The position numbers and the translations under genes were made by a program. Positions 16,750 to 25,347 of a DNA stretch of 40,688 nucleotides are shown piece after piece. The first letter of the stretch is position 1. Every line of letters starts with the position of its first letter. The stretch spans positions 1 through 40,688 of the forward strand of contig JAJFTD010000126.1 in the NCBI GenBank assembly GCA_021373255.1, in the 5' to 3' direction. The notes under the pieces are model-generated. The model did not search any database. It was not told the DNA's origin and was given only the letters and a program-made list of their open reading frames with translations. This DNA is from a bacterium (GTDB taxonomy: Bacteria > Armatimonadota > UBA5829).

Positions 16750-17571
16750 TTACAACACCGCTTCCTTCCCCCGCCTTCGCCTGGGGGAGAACAGCGCGCA
16801 CAGGCCAAATATCACCGTGGCGAGAAGCACTATAGTAGCTCCAGAGGATATTCGAAGGACGGCTGAGAGCAGCAGCCCGGCGATAGTCGATCCTGCACCA
16901 AAAACTATAGACAGCGCCATCATCTTGCGGAAGCTCTCTGTGAGTTGGTAGGCTGCGGCTGCGGGGATTACTATCAGCGCGGATACAAGCACGATTCCTA
17001 CTACCTTTATTGAAATCACTACGGTGAGGGCTATCATAGTGATCAACAGGTAATAGAGCTTGTCTGCGGGCACGCCAGTTACTTGTGCCATCTCGGGGTC
17101 GAATATCGAGAACATAAGGTCTTTGAACAGCACAATTACAGCCCCCAGCACCAAAATCGTTATCACGACAGTCGTCCACACATCCTGGATTGTGACTGCT
17201 GTAATGCTGCCGAAGAGGTAACTGAGGAGGTCCACCTGGTAGCCCTGCCGAAGACCGATCAGCATGACACCTAATGCCATTCCAGAGGCGAAGAAGATGC
17301 CGATTGCGGTGTCTTCACGAACCTGTCCCCTGCGAGACGCGAACCCAATCGCCCAGCCCGTGAGAACGCCGAACACCACCGCCGACCATATAGGGTTCAC
17401 ACCCAACAGCACACCTATCGCAACTCCGCCCAGGGATGTGTGCGAGATTCCAGCGCCCATAAATGCCAATCCGCGCAGCACCACATAAACTCCCACCACC
17501 GCGCAAAGTGTCCCAATCAACGCTCCGGCAATCAACGCTCGCTGCATAAATCCAAATCCAAGAATCTCCAC
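16750..17571 (-). CDS. Zinc/manganese ABC transporter permease (ABC-3 family)
   Basis: This 273-residue protein has eight or nine hydrophobic helices. Family signatures are visible: YVVLRGLAFMGAGISHTSLGGVAIG near the N terminus, REDTAIGIFFASGMALG in the middle, and VGIVLVSALIVIPAAAAYQLT near the C terminus, as in ZnuB/TroC/MntB permeases. It forms the channel for divalent metal import. The GTG start shares one base with the TAG stop of the ATPase gene, so translation is coupled. The C terminus is short and arginine/lysine rich. The metal cannot be decided from the permease alone, but a zinc role fits the histidine loop of the binding protein. Confidence 0.92.
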   Translation of the reverse strand: MEILGFGFMQRALIAGALIGTLCAVVGVYVVLRGLAFMGAGISHTSLGGVAIGVLLGVNPIWSAVVFGVLTGWAIGFASRRGQVREDTAIGIFFASGMALGVMLIGLRQGYQVDLLSYLFGSITAVTIQDVWTTVVITILVLGAVIVLFKDLMFSIFDPEMAQVTGVPADKLYYLLITMIALTVVISIKVVGIVLVSALIVIPAAAAYQLTESFRKMMALSIVFGAGSTIAGLLLSAVLRISSGATIVLLATVIFGLCALFSPRRRRGKEAVL

Positions 17572-18353
17572 TACTCGTGTTCCTCCACGACTATATGCGG
17601 CGCGTCACCGTGGTGCAGGAACGCGACATCACAACCATACATAGCCTGCAGCGCGTTGTTGCATTCAGTCTCGCCGGGCCTGCAGTGCGCAACCAGAGAC
17701 TTGTTCAGGCACGCCAGGGTATCAATATACGCCGCTACCACGCCCACATCGTGCGAAACCATTATCACCGTTACCCCTTCACTCTTCAGTCCCCTGAGGA
17801 GTGTATACACATTGCCAGTGGTTGCCACGTCTACTCCAGTTGTTGGTTCATCCAACAGGAGCAGGTCCGGGTTATTTGCGAGTGCTCTCGCGATGAATGC
17901 GCGCTGCCTTTGCCCTCCAGATAACCTGCCTATGGGGCGGTCCTTGAGGTCGACAATGCCCACCTTTTCCAACGCAGCCATTGCTGCATCTTTCTCCGCA
18001 CGCCCCGGCCGCCGCGCAATTCCCAGCCGCCCGTATGTCCCCATAAGCACCATCTCGCATACGGTAACAGGGAAATTGAGGTCAATGGTGAATATCTGGG
18101 GCACATATCCAATCTTGGACCGTAAATGCCCAAGTTCACTAATAGGCCTATCAAACACCTTTATCTCACCGGAATCCGGCTGAATCAGGCCGAGAATCGC
18201 CTTTACCAGTGTTGTCTTGCCCGCACCGTTGGGGCCGATTATTCCCGCAAACTCGCCCCTTTTTATAGTTAGCGAGATGCGGTCGAGCGTCACCATCCCA
18301 TTACGTGAGACCGTTACATCGGTAAGCTCCACCGCATGCTCGAAATCGCTCAT
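17571..18353 (-). CDS. Zinc/manganese ABC transporter ATPase
   Basis: This 260-residue ATPase has Walker A GPNGAGKTT, Q-loop YVPQ, signature LSGGQRQRAF, Walker B LLLLDEP and switch histidine VSHD, all intact. It powers the adjacent permease. The last ~45 residues carry an unusual density of Cys and His (HCRP, TECNN, YGCDV, HHGDAPH), which may bind metal and sense its level; similar tails occur in some ZnuC/MntB-type ATPases. The ATG is at 18351-18353. The gene lies 29 bases after the binding-lipoprotein gene and overlaps the permease gene. Confidence 0.93.
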   Translation of the reverse strand: MSDFEHAVELTDVTVSRNGMVTLDRISLTIKRGEFAGIIGPNGAGKTTLVKAILGLIQPDSGEIKVFDRPISELGHLRSKIGYVPQIFTIDLNFPVTVCEMVLMGTYGRLGIARRPGRAEKDAAMAALEKVGIVDLKDRPIGRLSGGQRQRAFIARALANNPDLLLLDEPTTGVDVATTGNVYTLLRGLKSEGVTVIMVSHDVGVVAAYIDTLACLNKSLVAHCRPGETECNNALQAMYGCDVAFLHHGDAPHIVVEEHE

Positions 18354-18382
18354 AATCCTACTTTTGCTCCTGACCGGATGTA

Positions 18383-19279
18383 TTATTTAAGGGCCTTCGC
18401 CATCTCGTTGACGTTATCCCGCATCATCTTTATATAATCGAAATCAGGCGGCTGACCGATGGTATTCAACATCAGCACCCGTGCGCCGCATTCGTCTGCG
18501 ACTACTTCAGCCGCCTTGGGGGAGAATTGAGGCTCCGCGAATATTGCCCTTATATGTTCGCGTTTGCAGAGATCGACAATATCCCCTATCTCCGACGGTG
18601 AGGGCTCCCTTCCGGGGCTCTTCTCAATAGCCGCTGCTTCTACAAGCCCATACTCACGAGCGAAGTATACCCAGGTGGGGTGGAATGTGATGAAATCCCT
18701 GGACTTGAACGTAGCCACCTCGGCTCTGATGTCTTTATCCAACTTGCGCAGCTTCGCTACGTAATCCGCCGCATTCTTTGTATATTGACTCTTGTGAGAG
18801 GGATCTGCCTTGATGAATGCGTCCCGAATTGTCTCCACTTGGTGAATTGCATACATCGGGTTCAACCATACATGTGGATTACCACCAGGATGGACATCAC
18901 CATGCTCTTCATCCTTGCCTTCGATTACGGGCAGCCCATCAGCGGTGTGCACCACGATCAGCTTCGGGTTATCTGCCGCGTTAATAGCCTTATCCGCCCA
19001 AAACTCGAGATGCAAGCCATTGAGGACAAGCACCGATGCCTGGCTGAGCATCTCCATCTGATCCGCGCTGAGCTGGTATGTGTGTGGGCTTGCGCCGGGT
19101 TGAACCAGCACCTGTACGTCCACCAGATTCCCACCGACTTCATTCGCAAAATTGCCGAGTGGACCAATACTGGCGGCTACGAGCATTTTACCGCTTGATT
19201 TCTGGGGTTTACTCGTGCATCCACCCAACAGAGACATTGCTGCGAATATCGCAACCAACGCTAAACCGAGCTTCCTCAC
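18383..19279 (-). CDS. Metal-binding lipoprotein of the zinc/manganese importer (ZnuA/TroA type)
   Basis: This 298-residue cluster-A-I binding protein has a lipobox LLGGC with the lipidated cysteine at position 21. Metal-ligand positions of the family are visible: H66 in GASPHTYQ, H136 in GNPHVWLNP and H200 in FHPTWVYFA, with an acidic residue expected near the C terminus (AIFAEPQFS region). Between the first two lies a His/Asp/Glu-rich stretch (EGKDEEHGDVHPGG, ~120-133), which favours zinc over manganese. It starts with GTG, with AGGAGG upstream. It is first in a three-gene importer operon. No Zur gene is present in the window. Confidence 0.9.
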   Translation of the reverse strand: MRKLGLALVAIFAAMSLLGGCTSKPQKSSGKMLVAASIGPLGNFANEVGGNLVDVQVLVQPGASPHTYQLSADQMEMLSQASVLVLNGLHLEFWADKAINAADNPKLIVVHTADGLPVIEGKDEEHGDVHPGGNPHVWLNPMYAIHQVETIRDAFIKADPSHKSQYTKNAADYVAKLRKLDKDIRAEVATFKSRDFITFHPTWVYFAREYGLVEAAAIEKSPGREPSPSEIGDIVDLCKREHIRAIFAEPQFSPKAAEVVADECGARVLMLNTIGQPPDFDYIKMMRDNVNEMAKALK

Positions 19280-19358
19280 TCCACCAGCCTCCTGCCCTCA
19301 AAATATATCATGAATATTATAGCAGACGTGGCAAGCAGGAGGAGCGTTTTGCATGTGC

Positions 19359-20837
19359 TCACGGCGAAAGTGCTACAGCCTGGACGCGTGTTCCATTCGC
19401 TAACGGTCCATCTGAATAGACGATTACTACATCACCACTCGTAAGTCCGCTTGTGATGATAGAGTTATTTCCTGCGGCGCCGGCAACCGTTACCGGTCTG
19501 CGTAAAGTCTTGCCATTCTCCACAGTCCAGACCACCGGCCCATCTGTGGATGAGCGAATGGCTGCCGTGGGCACTGACAATCCCTTAACTCTACCGAGAG
19601 GCACCTGTGCTTTCACAGCCACCCCCGGCTTGAGTGTCGATTGTGGATCGCGCACAGTCAGCAGGACCCTGTTACGCCGTGTTCCACCATCTGTCGTCGG
19701 CGGAATCTCTGTGATCAGTCCTTTATACTCCACGCGTTTTTGAGGCATTGTAACAGTTGCCGGCATCCCAACTTTGAGCTTGTCAGCGCCATCGTCCGAC
19801 ACATCGAACTGCACCATAGATGCGCCCACTGGGCTGATGCGCACGATTTCAGTTGTCGGTGTGGTGAATGCGCCTCGTTTTACATCTACAGAGGTGATTG
19901 TGCCATTAACTGGGCTTGTGACATTAACGGACTTGTATCCCTGCCTTGCGATACGAAGTTGGTTTTGAGCTGAAGCAAATGCCGCTTGCTGCCGGGCCAC
20001 ATTCGCACGTGCCGCGTTAGCTGCTGTCGTGGCTGCTGACAATTGCACGCGTTCATTATTCAGCGCCTGGGTTTCCGTTTTGACGCGTGTGCTGGCACTT
20101 TGTGTTTGTGCCTGGGCAGTGCTCAGGGATGCTTTTGATTGATCCAGCAAGGCTGTCGCTTCATCTTGAGCAAGCTGTGCCTGCTGAACCTCCTGCATCG
20201 ACACCGCACCCTGTCTATATAGAGATTCATTTCGCTGGACTATAGCCCTCTGGCTTTGCAGAGCCTGGGCAGCATCACTTACATCTATCTGTGCACGTTT
20301 CAGGGCGTCTCGTGAGTTAAACAGATCCGTTCGCGCCTGAGCCAATCTTGTTTGTGCAGTTTTCAGTGCTGCTTGGCGTCCGGCTGTGGTTCCCTGCACA
20401 CCGCGCAAGTCGGCTCTGGCGGTTGCCAATGCTTGCCTGGATGATTCATAGCGTGCTTCAGCTTCTTCTATAGATCCGTCCGCTACTCTGACAACGGCCA
20501 GGGTCTGGCCTTCGCTGACCCGCTGACCTTTTCGTGCCAATACTTGCTGCACCCATCCCGTCTGCCTGGATACCGTAAGTACTTCCGGGTTTGCTATGAC
20601 AGTCGCGTTCTCTGTGAGGGCAATTACTGCGGTTCGGCTGGTCACACGTGCAGTCTCGACATTCACAATACCCGGCCCCGCTGCAGTTCCTGCGGGCTGT
20701 GGCAGAGGAGGTTTGAGCAGTGCGAACGTAATCAGTCCTGTGACTAGTAATGCAATTACAAAGACCGCTGCTGCCACGCGGTTCCTTCGCAGCCAGTTCT
20801 CCGTAGGCTCTTCTGAATTGGAGCGTGTATTTTCCAT
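19359..20837 (-). CDS. HlyD/RND-type periplasmic membrane fusion protein
   Basis: This protein has about 492 residues when started at the ATG at 20835-20837, which has GAGG six bases upstream; another ATG nine codons earlier (20864) has AAGGG close by. Residues ~20-41 form one membrane helix. Next come a lipoyl half (TGWVQQVLARKGQRVSEGQTLAVV), a very long Ala/Gln-rich alpha-helical hairpin (~115-305), the second lipoyl half (VTSPVNGTITSVDVKRGAF) and beta-barrel plus membrane-proximal domains (ASMVQFDVSDDGADKLKVG ... LKPGVAVKAQVPLG). Such adaptors bridge inner-membrane pumps to outer-membrane channels, implying a double membrane. No pump or TolC gene is adjacent. It stands between the zinc operon and a terminator. 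Confidence 0.88.
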   Translation of the reverse strand: MENTRSNSEEPTENWLRRNRVAAAVFVIALLVTGLITFALLKPPLPQPAGTAAGPGIVNVETARVTSRTAVIALTENATVIANPEVLTVSRQTGWVQQVLARKGQRVSEGQTLAVVRVADGSIEEAEARYESSRQALATARADLRGVQGTTAGRQAALKTAQTRLAQARTDLFNSRDALKRAQIDVSDAAQALQSQRAIVQRNESLYRQGAVSMQEVQQAQLAQDEATALLDQSKASLSTAQAQTQSASTRVKTETQALNNERVQLSAATTAANAARANVARQQAAFASAQNQLRIARQGYKSVNVTSPVNGTITSVDVKRGAFTTPTTEIVRISPVGASMVQFDVSDDGADKLKVGMPATVTMPQKRVEYKGLITEIPPTTDGGTRRNRVLLTVRDPQSTLKPGVAVKAQVPLGRVKGLSVPTAAIRSSTDGPVVWTVENGKTLRRPVTVAGAAGNNSIITSGLTSGDVVIVYSDGPLANGTRVQAVALSP

Positions 20838-20902
20838 ATCAAACCTCTCCAGGTAATTATTCATATACCCTTCGAGTAATGGCAGCTACACGAGATAACT
20901 CA

Positions 20903-20941
20903 AAGTGCTGAGCGTAAGCAAACTACATACGCTCAGCACTT
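20903..20941 (-). terminator. Terminator after first pectate-lyase-like gene
   Basis: A perfect 14-bp stem (AAGTGCTGAGCGTA at 20903-20916, TACGCTCAGCACTT at 20928-20941) has an 11-base loop and is A/T-rich on both flanks. It lies 25 bases beyond the stop codon of the minus-strand beta-helix gene and separates it from the membrane fusion protein gene. Confidence 0.8.
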
Positions 20942-20966
20942 ATTTTTGTGATGAATGATTAATTGC

Positions 20967-22229
20967 CTATTCTTCCGAGTTAGGCCCAATCTGCGCTTTG
21001 CACGTGCACTTGTTTTCTATATTTACTCCACCACGCATTCGGTTAGCCATAATCACAGCCGACTTCAGTTTCTCACCAAGCAAGACTTGCTTCTTGCCAC
21101 TTTCCATGAAATCGCATGCGTTGATTATTAAACCGCCATTGTTGGCAATTATGGCAGGTGTGCCTGCATTATTCTGGTCCCAGCTTGTGAAGTGGCAACT
21201 GTTGAAAATCATCTGGCCTGAACCCTCGTTTTTTGCATGGAATTCAGTCTTGCCATAGCCCCAGAATCCACAATTATCAAACTTTACAGGTCCCTCATTA
21301 GTTGCTTTGATATCGATACCGGCCATGAACTGGCAGTTGGTAAACACAATACCTGCGTGCCCCTGGCTGCTTTCCACTGACACAGCACACGGACCGATAT
21401 CTGAACCGGAGTTGTTGAGAATTACATTACCTGGCCCAGCTTTGAATGATGCAAACTGGAATCCAGTCTTGTATGAAATACAGAAACACCCACTTACAAA
21501 TTCCCAATCTGTTCGACCGAATATGAACGCGGTGCCATTCTCTCTTGTGAAGTTCATTGGCCCATCCGGCGTTTCGTCCCAGAACGGCCAGAGATGCACA
21601 TCCTCAATTCGCCCCACATCATAACACTGATCAACGAATATCCCCTTTAGGAGTGGTTGGCTGTATAACCCTTTGATGTAGTGCCTACCGCATTCTAGCG
21701 TGCCAAAGTCCACAGCTTGCCACGGGTTAGTGAGTACTGTGTCAATAATGCTACAGTTTGCACCATGACCACGGACGCACCATGGATATGGCTTGAGATC
21801 ACCCTTTGTTTGCTCTGGATAAAAGACGTTAATGCCTTTCAAAGTCGAGTTTGTATTGAGCATGATAAATGGGGTGCCGTCAGCGTTACCCTTGCCCTCG
21901 ACTGCGAGTAGTGTGCTGCCTTTATACTGCTTGCCTTGGTTTGGAGCACTAAACACACCTTCTAAAGTGACATTTTCCGGAATGTTCAAATGGGTCTTTA
22001 TCAGATAGTTACCTGTAGGCACAAATACTATTCCACCGCCACTCTCACCGGCAGTATCTAGTGCCTTCTGAAAAGCTTTCGTGTCGTCTGTGACACGATC
22101 ACCCTTCGCGCCGAATGACGCCACACTATAAACTCCATTTTGACCGACCAACGCTGCTGTGTTACTAGCCTGTGTTGGTGCTCCCGCTGCAAGAACCATC
22201 ATTGTGAGCATGGCTGGCAAAGAAACCAT
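20967..22229 (-). CDS. Secreted pectate-lyase-3-type beta-helix protein (copy 1)
   Basis: This 420-residue protein has a short signal peptide ending near TQAS. It then shows the Pectate_lyase_3 start (YSVASFGAKGDRVTDDTKAF, GGGIVFVPTGNYLI), followed by a right-handed beta-helix rich in NCQF, NNSGSD and CGFWGYG ladders. About ten cysteines are conserved with the second copy. The start block is shared by polygalacturonase-like and phage-tailspike-like enzymes. No catalytic triad can be named with certainty, so it may cleave uronic polysaccharide or only bind it. The ATG has GGGAGG seven bases upstream. Its close paralogue lies 1.6 kb further on, in the same orientation. Confidence 0.82.
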   Translation of the reverse strand: MVSLPAMLTMMVLAAGAPTQASNTAALVGQNGVYSVASFGAKGDRVTDDTKAFQKALDTAGESGGGIVFVPTGNYLIKTHLNIPENVTLEGVFSAPNQGKQYKGSTLLAVEGKGNADGTPFIMLNTNSTLKGINVFYPEQTKGDLKPYPWCVRGHGANCSIIDTVLTNPWQAVDFGTLECGRHYIKGLYSQPLLKGIFVDQCYDVGRIEDVHLWPFWDETPDGPMNFTRENGTAFIFGRTDWEFVSGCFCISYKTGFQFASFKAGPGNVILNNSGSDIGPCAVSVESSQGHAGIVFTNCQFMAGIDIKATNEGPVKFDNCGFWGYGKTEFHAKNEGSGQMIFNSCHFTSWDQNNAGTPAIIANNGGLIINACDFMESGKKQVLLGEKLKSAVIMANRMRGGVNIENKCTCKAQIGPNSEE

Positions 22230-22384
22230 GTAATGCCTCCCAAATAGTCTGGATTGATGACAAAAGGGTATCAGCCGTGCTTTTTAATGTCAATAGAACG
22301 ATGATGTCGTTTTAGCTCGCCATTGACTCATTCTCCCTGTTCGCGAGATAATATGAGAAATTGGCCACACTTGAGGTTCAAGTA

Positions 22385-22693
22385 ATGTTAGCAAGTTTTT
22401 CGGTTATCCCCATCGGTGCCGGTGAAGAGTTGAAAGAACTTGTCGCCGATATCTTGTCCATAGTGGACAAATCCGGGCTGTCCTATAAGCTCGGCGCAAT
22501 GCAGACTACTCTCGAGGGCGAACCCGAGCGGGTGATGAGCGTTGTTATGGAATGCCATCGCAGAATGCTCGAACTCGCGCCCAGGGTTCTCACCAACATA
22601 ACAATTGACGATCGCAAAGACGCTCAAGGCCGCCTTGAGGGCAAGGTTAAGGACGTCGAAGATATATTGGGAAGGGAGCTTTCACATGAGTAA
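22385..22693 (+). CDS. MTH1187/DUF77-family thiamine-binding protein
   Basis: This protein has 102 residues if started at the ATG at 22385 (start of MLASFSVIPIGAG), with GAGG eight bases upstream; a TTG eight codons earlier has no ribosome site. The family pattern is clear: SVIPIGAGEELKELVADIL, SGLSYKLGAMQTTLEGE, then NITIDDRKD and a lysine-rich end. Members are small ferredoxin-like tetramers that bind thiamine. It overlaps the next gene by eight bases, so the two are coupled. Confidence 0.85.
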   Translation: MLASFSVIPIGAGEELKELVADILSIVDKSGLSYKLGAMQTTLEGEPERVMSVVMECHRRMLELAPRVLTNITIDDRKDAQGRLEGKVKDVEDILGRELSHE

Positions 22694-23720
22694 TGCGCGT
22701 GTTGGCAAGCTCTCACCAAGCAAGACTAAGCTCCTCCTCGCAGACGCATTCGGTAAAGAATGTAAAGAGCTCATAGTCGGTCCCGGCCCCGGCCTGGACG
22801 CCGCTGTTCTCGATCTTGGTGACGGGCGCGTGATGGCCATTGCGGAAGACCCCATATTCCCCGCGCCAGGCCTTCCTTTGGAGATGTTCGGCCAGTTCAC
22901 GGTCCATATAGGAGCCAGTGACGTTGCCGTTACAGGTATAAAGCCTCAATTCATCACATATTCTCTTCTTCTTCCGCCCGGCTTCTCGGAGGAGGACACG
23001 CGCACTATTGTCCAGTCCATATCCGACACAGCACGGAGCCTGGATCTCTCGATTATCGGTGGCCACACGGGCTGGTACGGCGGCATCAGCATGCCTATCG
23101 TGGGTGGTGTAACAGTCTGGGGCTTCGCTGAAAAGGACAAATGGATATCCCCTGGTGGCGCACGCGAGGGTGACATTATCCTGATGACCAAAGGCCCCGC
23201 TATCGAGGCCACAGCCCTGCTCGCCGTGCTCTACCGTGAGCGCCTGAGCGACCGCCTGCCGGTTGCTACTCTGGATAAACTTTGCTCCCGCACGGAAGAG
23301 ATCACCGTTGTGGATGATGCTCTTACGGCATTCGCTGCCGGAGGTGTTCACGCAATGCACGATGCCACCGAGGGTGGGGTGCTTGGCGGGTTATGGGAGA
23401 TGGCCGAAGCGTGTGGGCTCAGCGTAGAAGTTGACCTGGACAGCGTCGCTGTACCATCAGACATATCAGATTTTGCCGATGCCCTGAAGTTCGACCCCTG
23501 GGCCGCGATCAGCGAGGGAACCCTGATGGCTGCAGTGAGCCCGGATTCAGTAGATCGTGTGTCTGCCGCGTTATCTGACAAGGGTATAGAAACATTCGCT
23601 CTGGGCCAATTCGTGTCGCGCGACACAGGCAGCACGATCCATCGCAACGACAACGTAGGCTCACTAGACGAACCCGGTACCGACCCGTTCTGGGAATTAT
23701 TCTTTGCAGGGTTGGAGTAG
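22686..23720 (+). CDS. AIR synthase/HypE/ThiL-superfamily protein
   Basis: This 344-residue protein has the two-domain fold of the PurM superfamily. An N-terminal ATP-binding domain shows VGPGPGLDAAVLDLGDG, AIAEDPIF, GQFTVHIGASDVAVTG and a glycine loop IIGGHTGWYG. A C-terminal domain shows the MHDATEGGVLGGLWEMAEACG motif typical of HypE-like members. Superfamily enzymes activate small substrates through ATP-dependent phosphoryl intermediates (PurM, HypE, SelD, ThiL). The overlap with the thiamine-binding gene hints at a thiamine-related reaction, but the sequence matches the HypE-like branch better than ThiL. The ATG is at 22686, with GGGAGC eight bases upstream. A shared terminator follows. 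Confidence 0.8.
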   Translation: MSNARVGKLSPSKTKLLLADAFGKECKELIVGPGPGLDAAVLDLGDGRVMAIAEDPIFPAPGLPLEMFGQFTVHIGASDVAVTGIKPQFITYSLLLPPGFSEEDTRTIVQSISDTARSLDLSIIGGHTGWYGGISMPIVGGVTVWGFAEKDKWISPGGAREGDIILMTKGPAIEATALLAVLYRERLSDRLPVATLDKLCSRTEEITVVDDALTAFAAGGVHAMHDATEGGVLGGLWEMAEACGLSVEVDLDSVAVPSDISDFADALKFDPWAAISEGTLMAAVSPDSVDRVSAALSDKGIETFALGQFVSRDTGSTIHRNDNVGSLDEPGTDPFWELFFAGLE

Positions 23721-23756
23721 GGGTGCGCGTCGCGCGTCCTTAGGGTGTGGAGGGTG

Positions 23757-23830
23757 TTTCGGGATTTCCGCGGCGAAGAGTGTAATGGCGACAGAACCGC
23801 GTTACAATCCGCTCCGGAAATCCCGAAAAA
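23757..23830. terminator. Bidirectional terminator between convergent genes
   Basis: The arms TTTCGGGATTTCCG (23757-23770) and CGGAAATCCCGAAA (23814-23827) pair perfectly. The interior holds a second short stem (TGTAA/TTACA). The right arm ends in A residues, and the left arm begins in T on the plus strand, so a U tract would be read on the minus strand. It separates the AIR-synthase-like gene from the converging second beta-helix gene. Confidence 0.75.
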
Positions 23831-23847
23831 ACAATCAGTAGATATAC

Positions 23848-25113
23848 TTATTCTTCCGAATTGAGCCCGATCTGTGCCTTGCACGTGCTCTTGTTTTCTA
23901 TACTCATCCCGCCGCGAAGTCTATTAGACGTAATCACAGCCGATTTCAATTTCTCGCCAAGTAAAATCTGCTTCTCACCGACAGCCATGAAATCACACCC
24001 GGTAACCATTAAGCCGCCACCGTTGGCAATTATGGCAGGTGTGCCTTCATTATTCTGGTCCCAACCTGTGAAGTGGCAACTGTTGAATATCGTTTGGCCT
24101 GAGCCCTCAATGTTCGCATGGTATCCGGTCTTACCATAACCCCAGAACCCACAGTTATCGAACTTGACCGGTCCATTGTTTGTTTCCTTGATATCGATAC
24201 CGGCCATAAACTGGCAGTTAGTAAACGCAACTCCTGCGTGCCCCTGGGTGCTTTCCACTAATACAGCACATGGGCCTATGTCTGAACCGGAGTTATTAAC
24301 AAGCACATTGCCCGGCCCATCTTTGATTGATGTAAACTGGAACCCAGTTTTGTATTCAATACAAAAACATCCGCTCACAAATTCCCAGTCCGTACGACCG
24401 AATATGAACGCGGTTCCGTGTTCTCTGGTAAACTTCATCAGCCCGTTTTTTCTTTCATCCCAGAACGGCCAAAAGTGCACATCTTCGATTCGCCCTACAT
24501 CATAACACTTATCAACAAGGATTCCCTTAAAGATCGGTTGGGCATACAACCTTTTGATAAAGTGTTTTCCGCTGTTATTTGTACCAAGATCAATGGCCTG
24601 CCATGGGTTAAGGATTATTGTATCGAGAATAGTAATAGAACCAAAACCGCGAACGCACCAGGGGTATGGCTTTGGGGCGTCTTTCTCTTGTTCGGGATAA
24701 AAGATGCTGATGCCTTTTAAGGTCGCGTTTTGGTTGAGTGTAATAAACGGCTCACCATCAGCGTTGCCTTTACCCTCAACAGCAAGCAAAGCGCTACCAG
24801 CATATTCATAACCAGCGCCGCGGGTAGGGGCACGGAACACACCTTCCAAAGTGACACTTTTCGGCACGTTCAAATGAGTCTTTATCAGGTAGCTTCCTGT
24901 GGGCACAAATACTATTCCGCCGCCATCATTACCGGCTGCATCCAAAGCATCTTGAAAAGCCTTAGTGTCATCTGTGACACGGTCACCTTTAGCGCCGAAC
25001 GACGCTACGCTGTAGACTCCTTTTTGGCCAACCAACGCCGCTGTGTCAACAGCCTGCGTTGGTGTGCTTGCGGTAAGGGCCATCATAGCAAGCACGGTTG
25101 GCAGTGAAAACAT
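23848..25113 (-). CDS. Secreted pectate-lyase-3-type beta-helix protein (copy 2)
   Basis: This 421-residue close paralogue of the protein at 20967-22229 is about four fifths identical in the stretches I compared by eye. It shares the N-terminal YSVASFGAKGDRVTDDTKAF block, the cysteine pattern (FVSGCFCIEYKTGFQF) and the C-terminal CKAQIGLNSEE end. Differences cluster in loops, for example NQGKQYKGS versus TRGAGYEYAGS around residue 95 and the segment before WQAIDLG. It has a signal peptide, and the ATG has GGAGG seven bases upstream. Keeping both copies suggests related but not identical substrates, or dosage. Confidence 0.82.
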   Translation of the reverse strand: MFSLPTVLAMMALTASTPTQAVDTAALVGQKGVYSVASFGAKGDRVTDDTKAFQDALDAAGNDGGGIVFVPTGSYLIKTHLNVPKSVTLEGVFRAPTRGAGYEYAGSALLAVEGKGNADGEPFITLNQNATLKGISIFYPEQEKDAPKPYPWCVRGFGSITILDTIILNPWQAIDLGTNNSGKHFIKRLYAQPIFKGILVDKCYDVGRIEDVHFWPFWDERKNGLMKFTREHGTAFIFGRTDWEFVSGCFCIEYKTGFQFTSIKDGPGNVLVNNSGSDIGPCAVLVESTQGHAGVAFTNCQFMAGIDIKETNNGPVKFDNCGFWGYGKTGYHANIEGSGQTIFNSCHFTGWDQNNEGTPAIIANGGGLMVTGCDFMAVGEKQILLGEKLKSAVITSNRLRGGMSIENKSTCKAQIGLNSEE

Positions 25114-25301
25114 GAGATACCTCCAGTATCATACGACTTGATATCAAAGAGTATCAGACAAACATTTTGATGTCAATGGCTGATACCGTCAAGCAAATGT
25201 ATTGATAACAATAAGTGGATGTTGGACAATCTCTGCTCGCTGTCCGGTTTGGGGGTGCGGAGTTGGTTATGTGTTAATGCGTTACGTGTTGGGTGTTTTG
25301 C

Positions 25302-25330
25302 GAGTGCGGGGAACCAAGCTCCCCGCACTC
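25302..25330 (-). terminator. Hairpin after the cysteine-rich protein gene
   Basis: A perfect 10-bp GC-rich stem (GAGTGCGGGG at 25302-25311, CCCCGCACTC at 25321-25330) with a 9-base loop lies 18 bases beyond the stop codon. There is no U tract, so termination is plausible rather than proven. The 25114-25301 stretch between this and the beta-helix start holds no gene. Confidence 0.55.
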
Positions 25331-25347
25331 ATACCATTATGCCATAT

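Noticed and set aside
19310-19322. Possible Zur box/promoter (TATAAT-like) before the zinc-binding lipoprotein gene
   Set aside because: A -10-like element is present on the minus strand, but no -35 at the right distance and no convincing dyad of Zur type.
22713-23360. 215-residue minus-strand frame inside the AIR-synthase-like gene
   Set aside because: The plus-strand protein shows conserved superfamily motifs, so the antisense frame is a by-product of codon bias.
25197-25211. Sequence TGTATTGATAACAA here and again at about 40273, as a possible shared operator
   Set aside because: A 14-base match can occur by chance in 40 kb, the flanks diverge, and neither copy is placed near a matching promoter.
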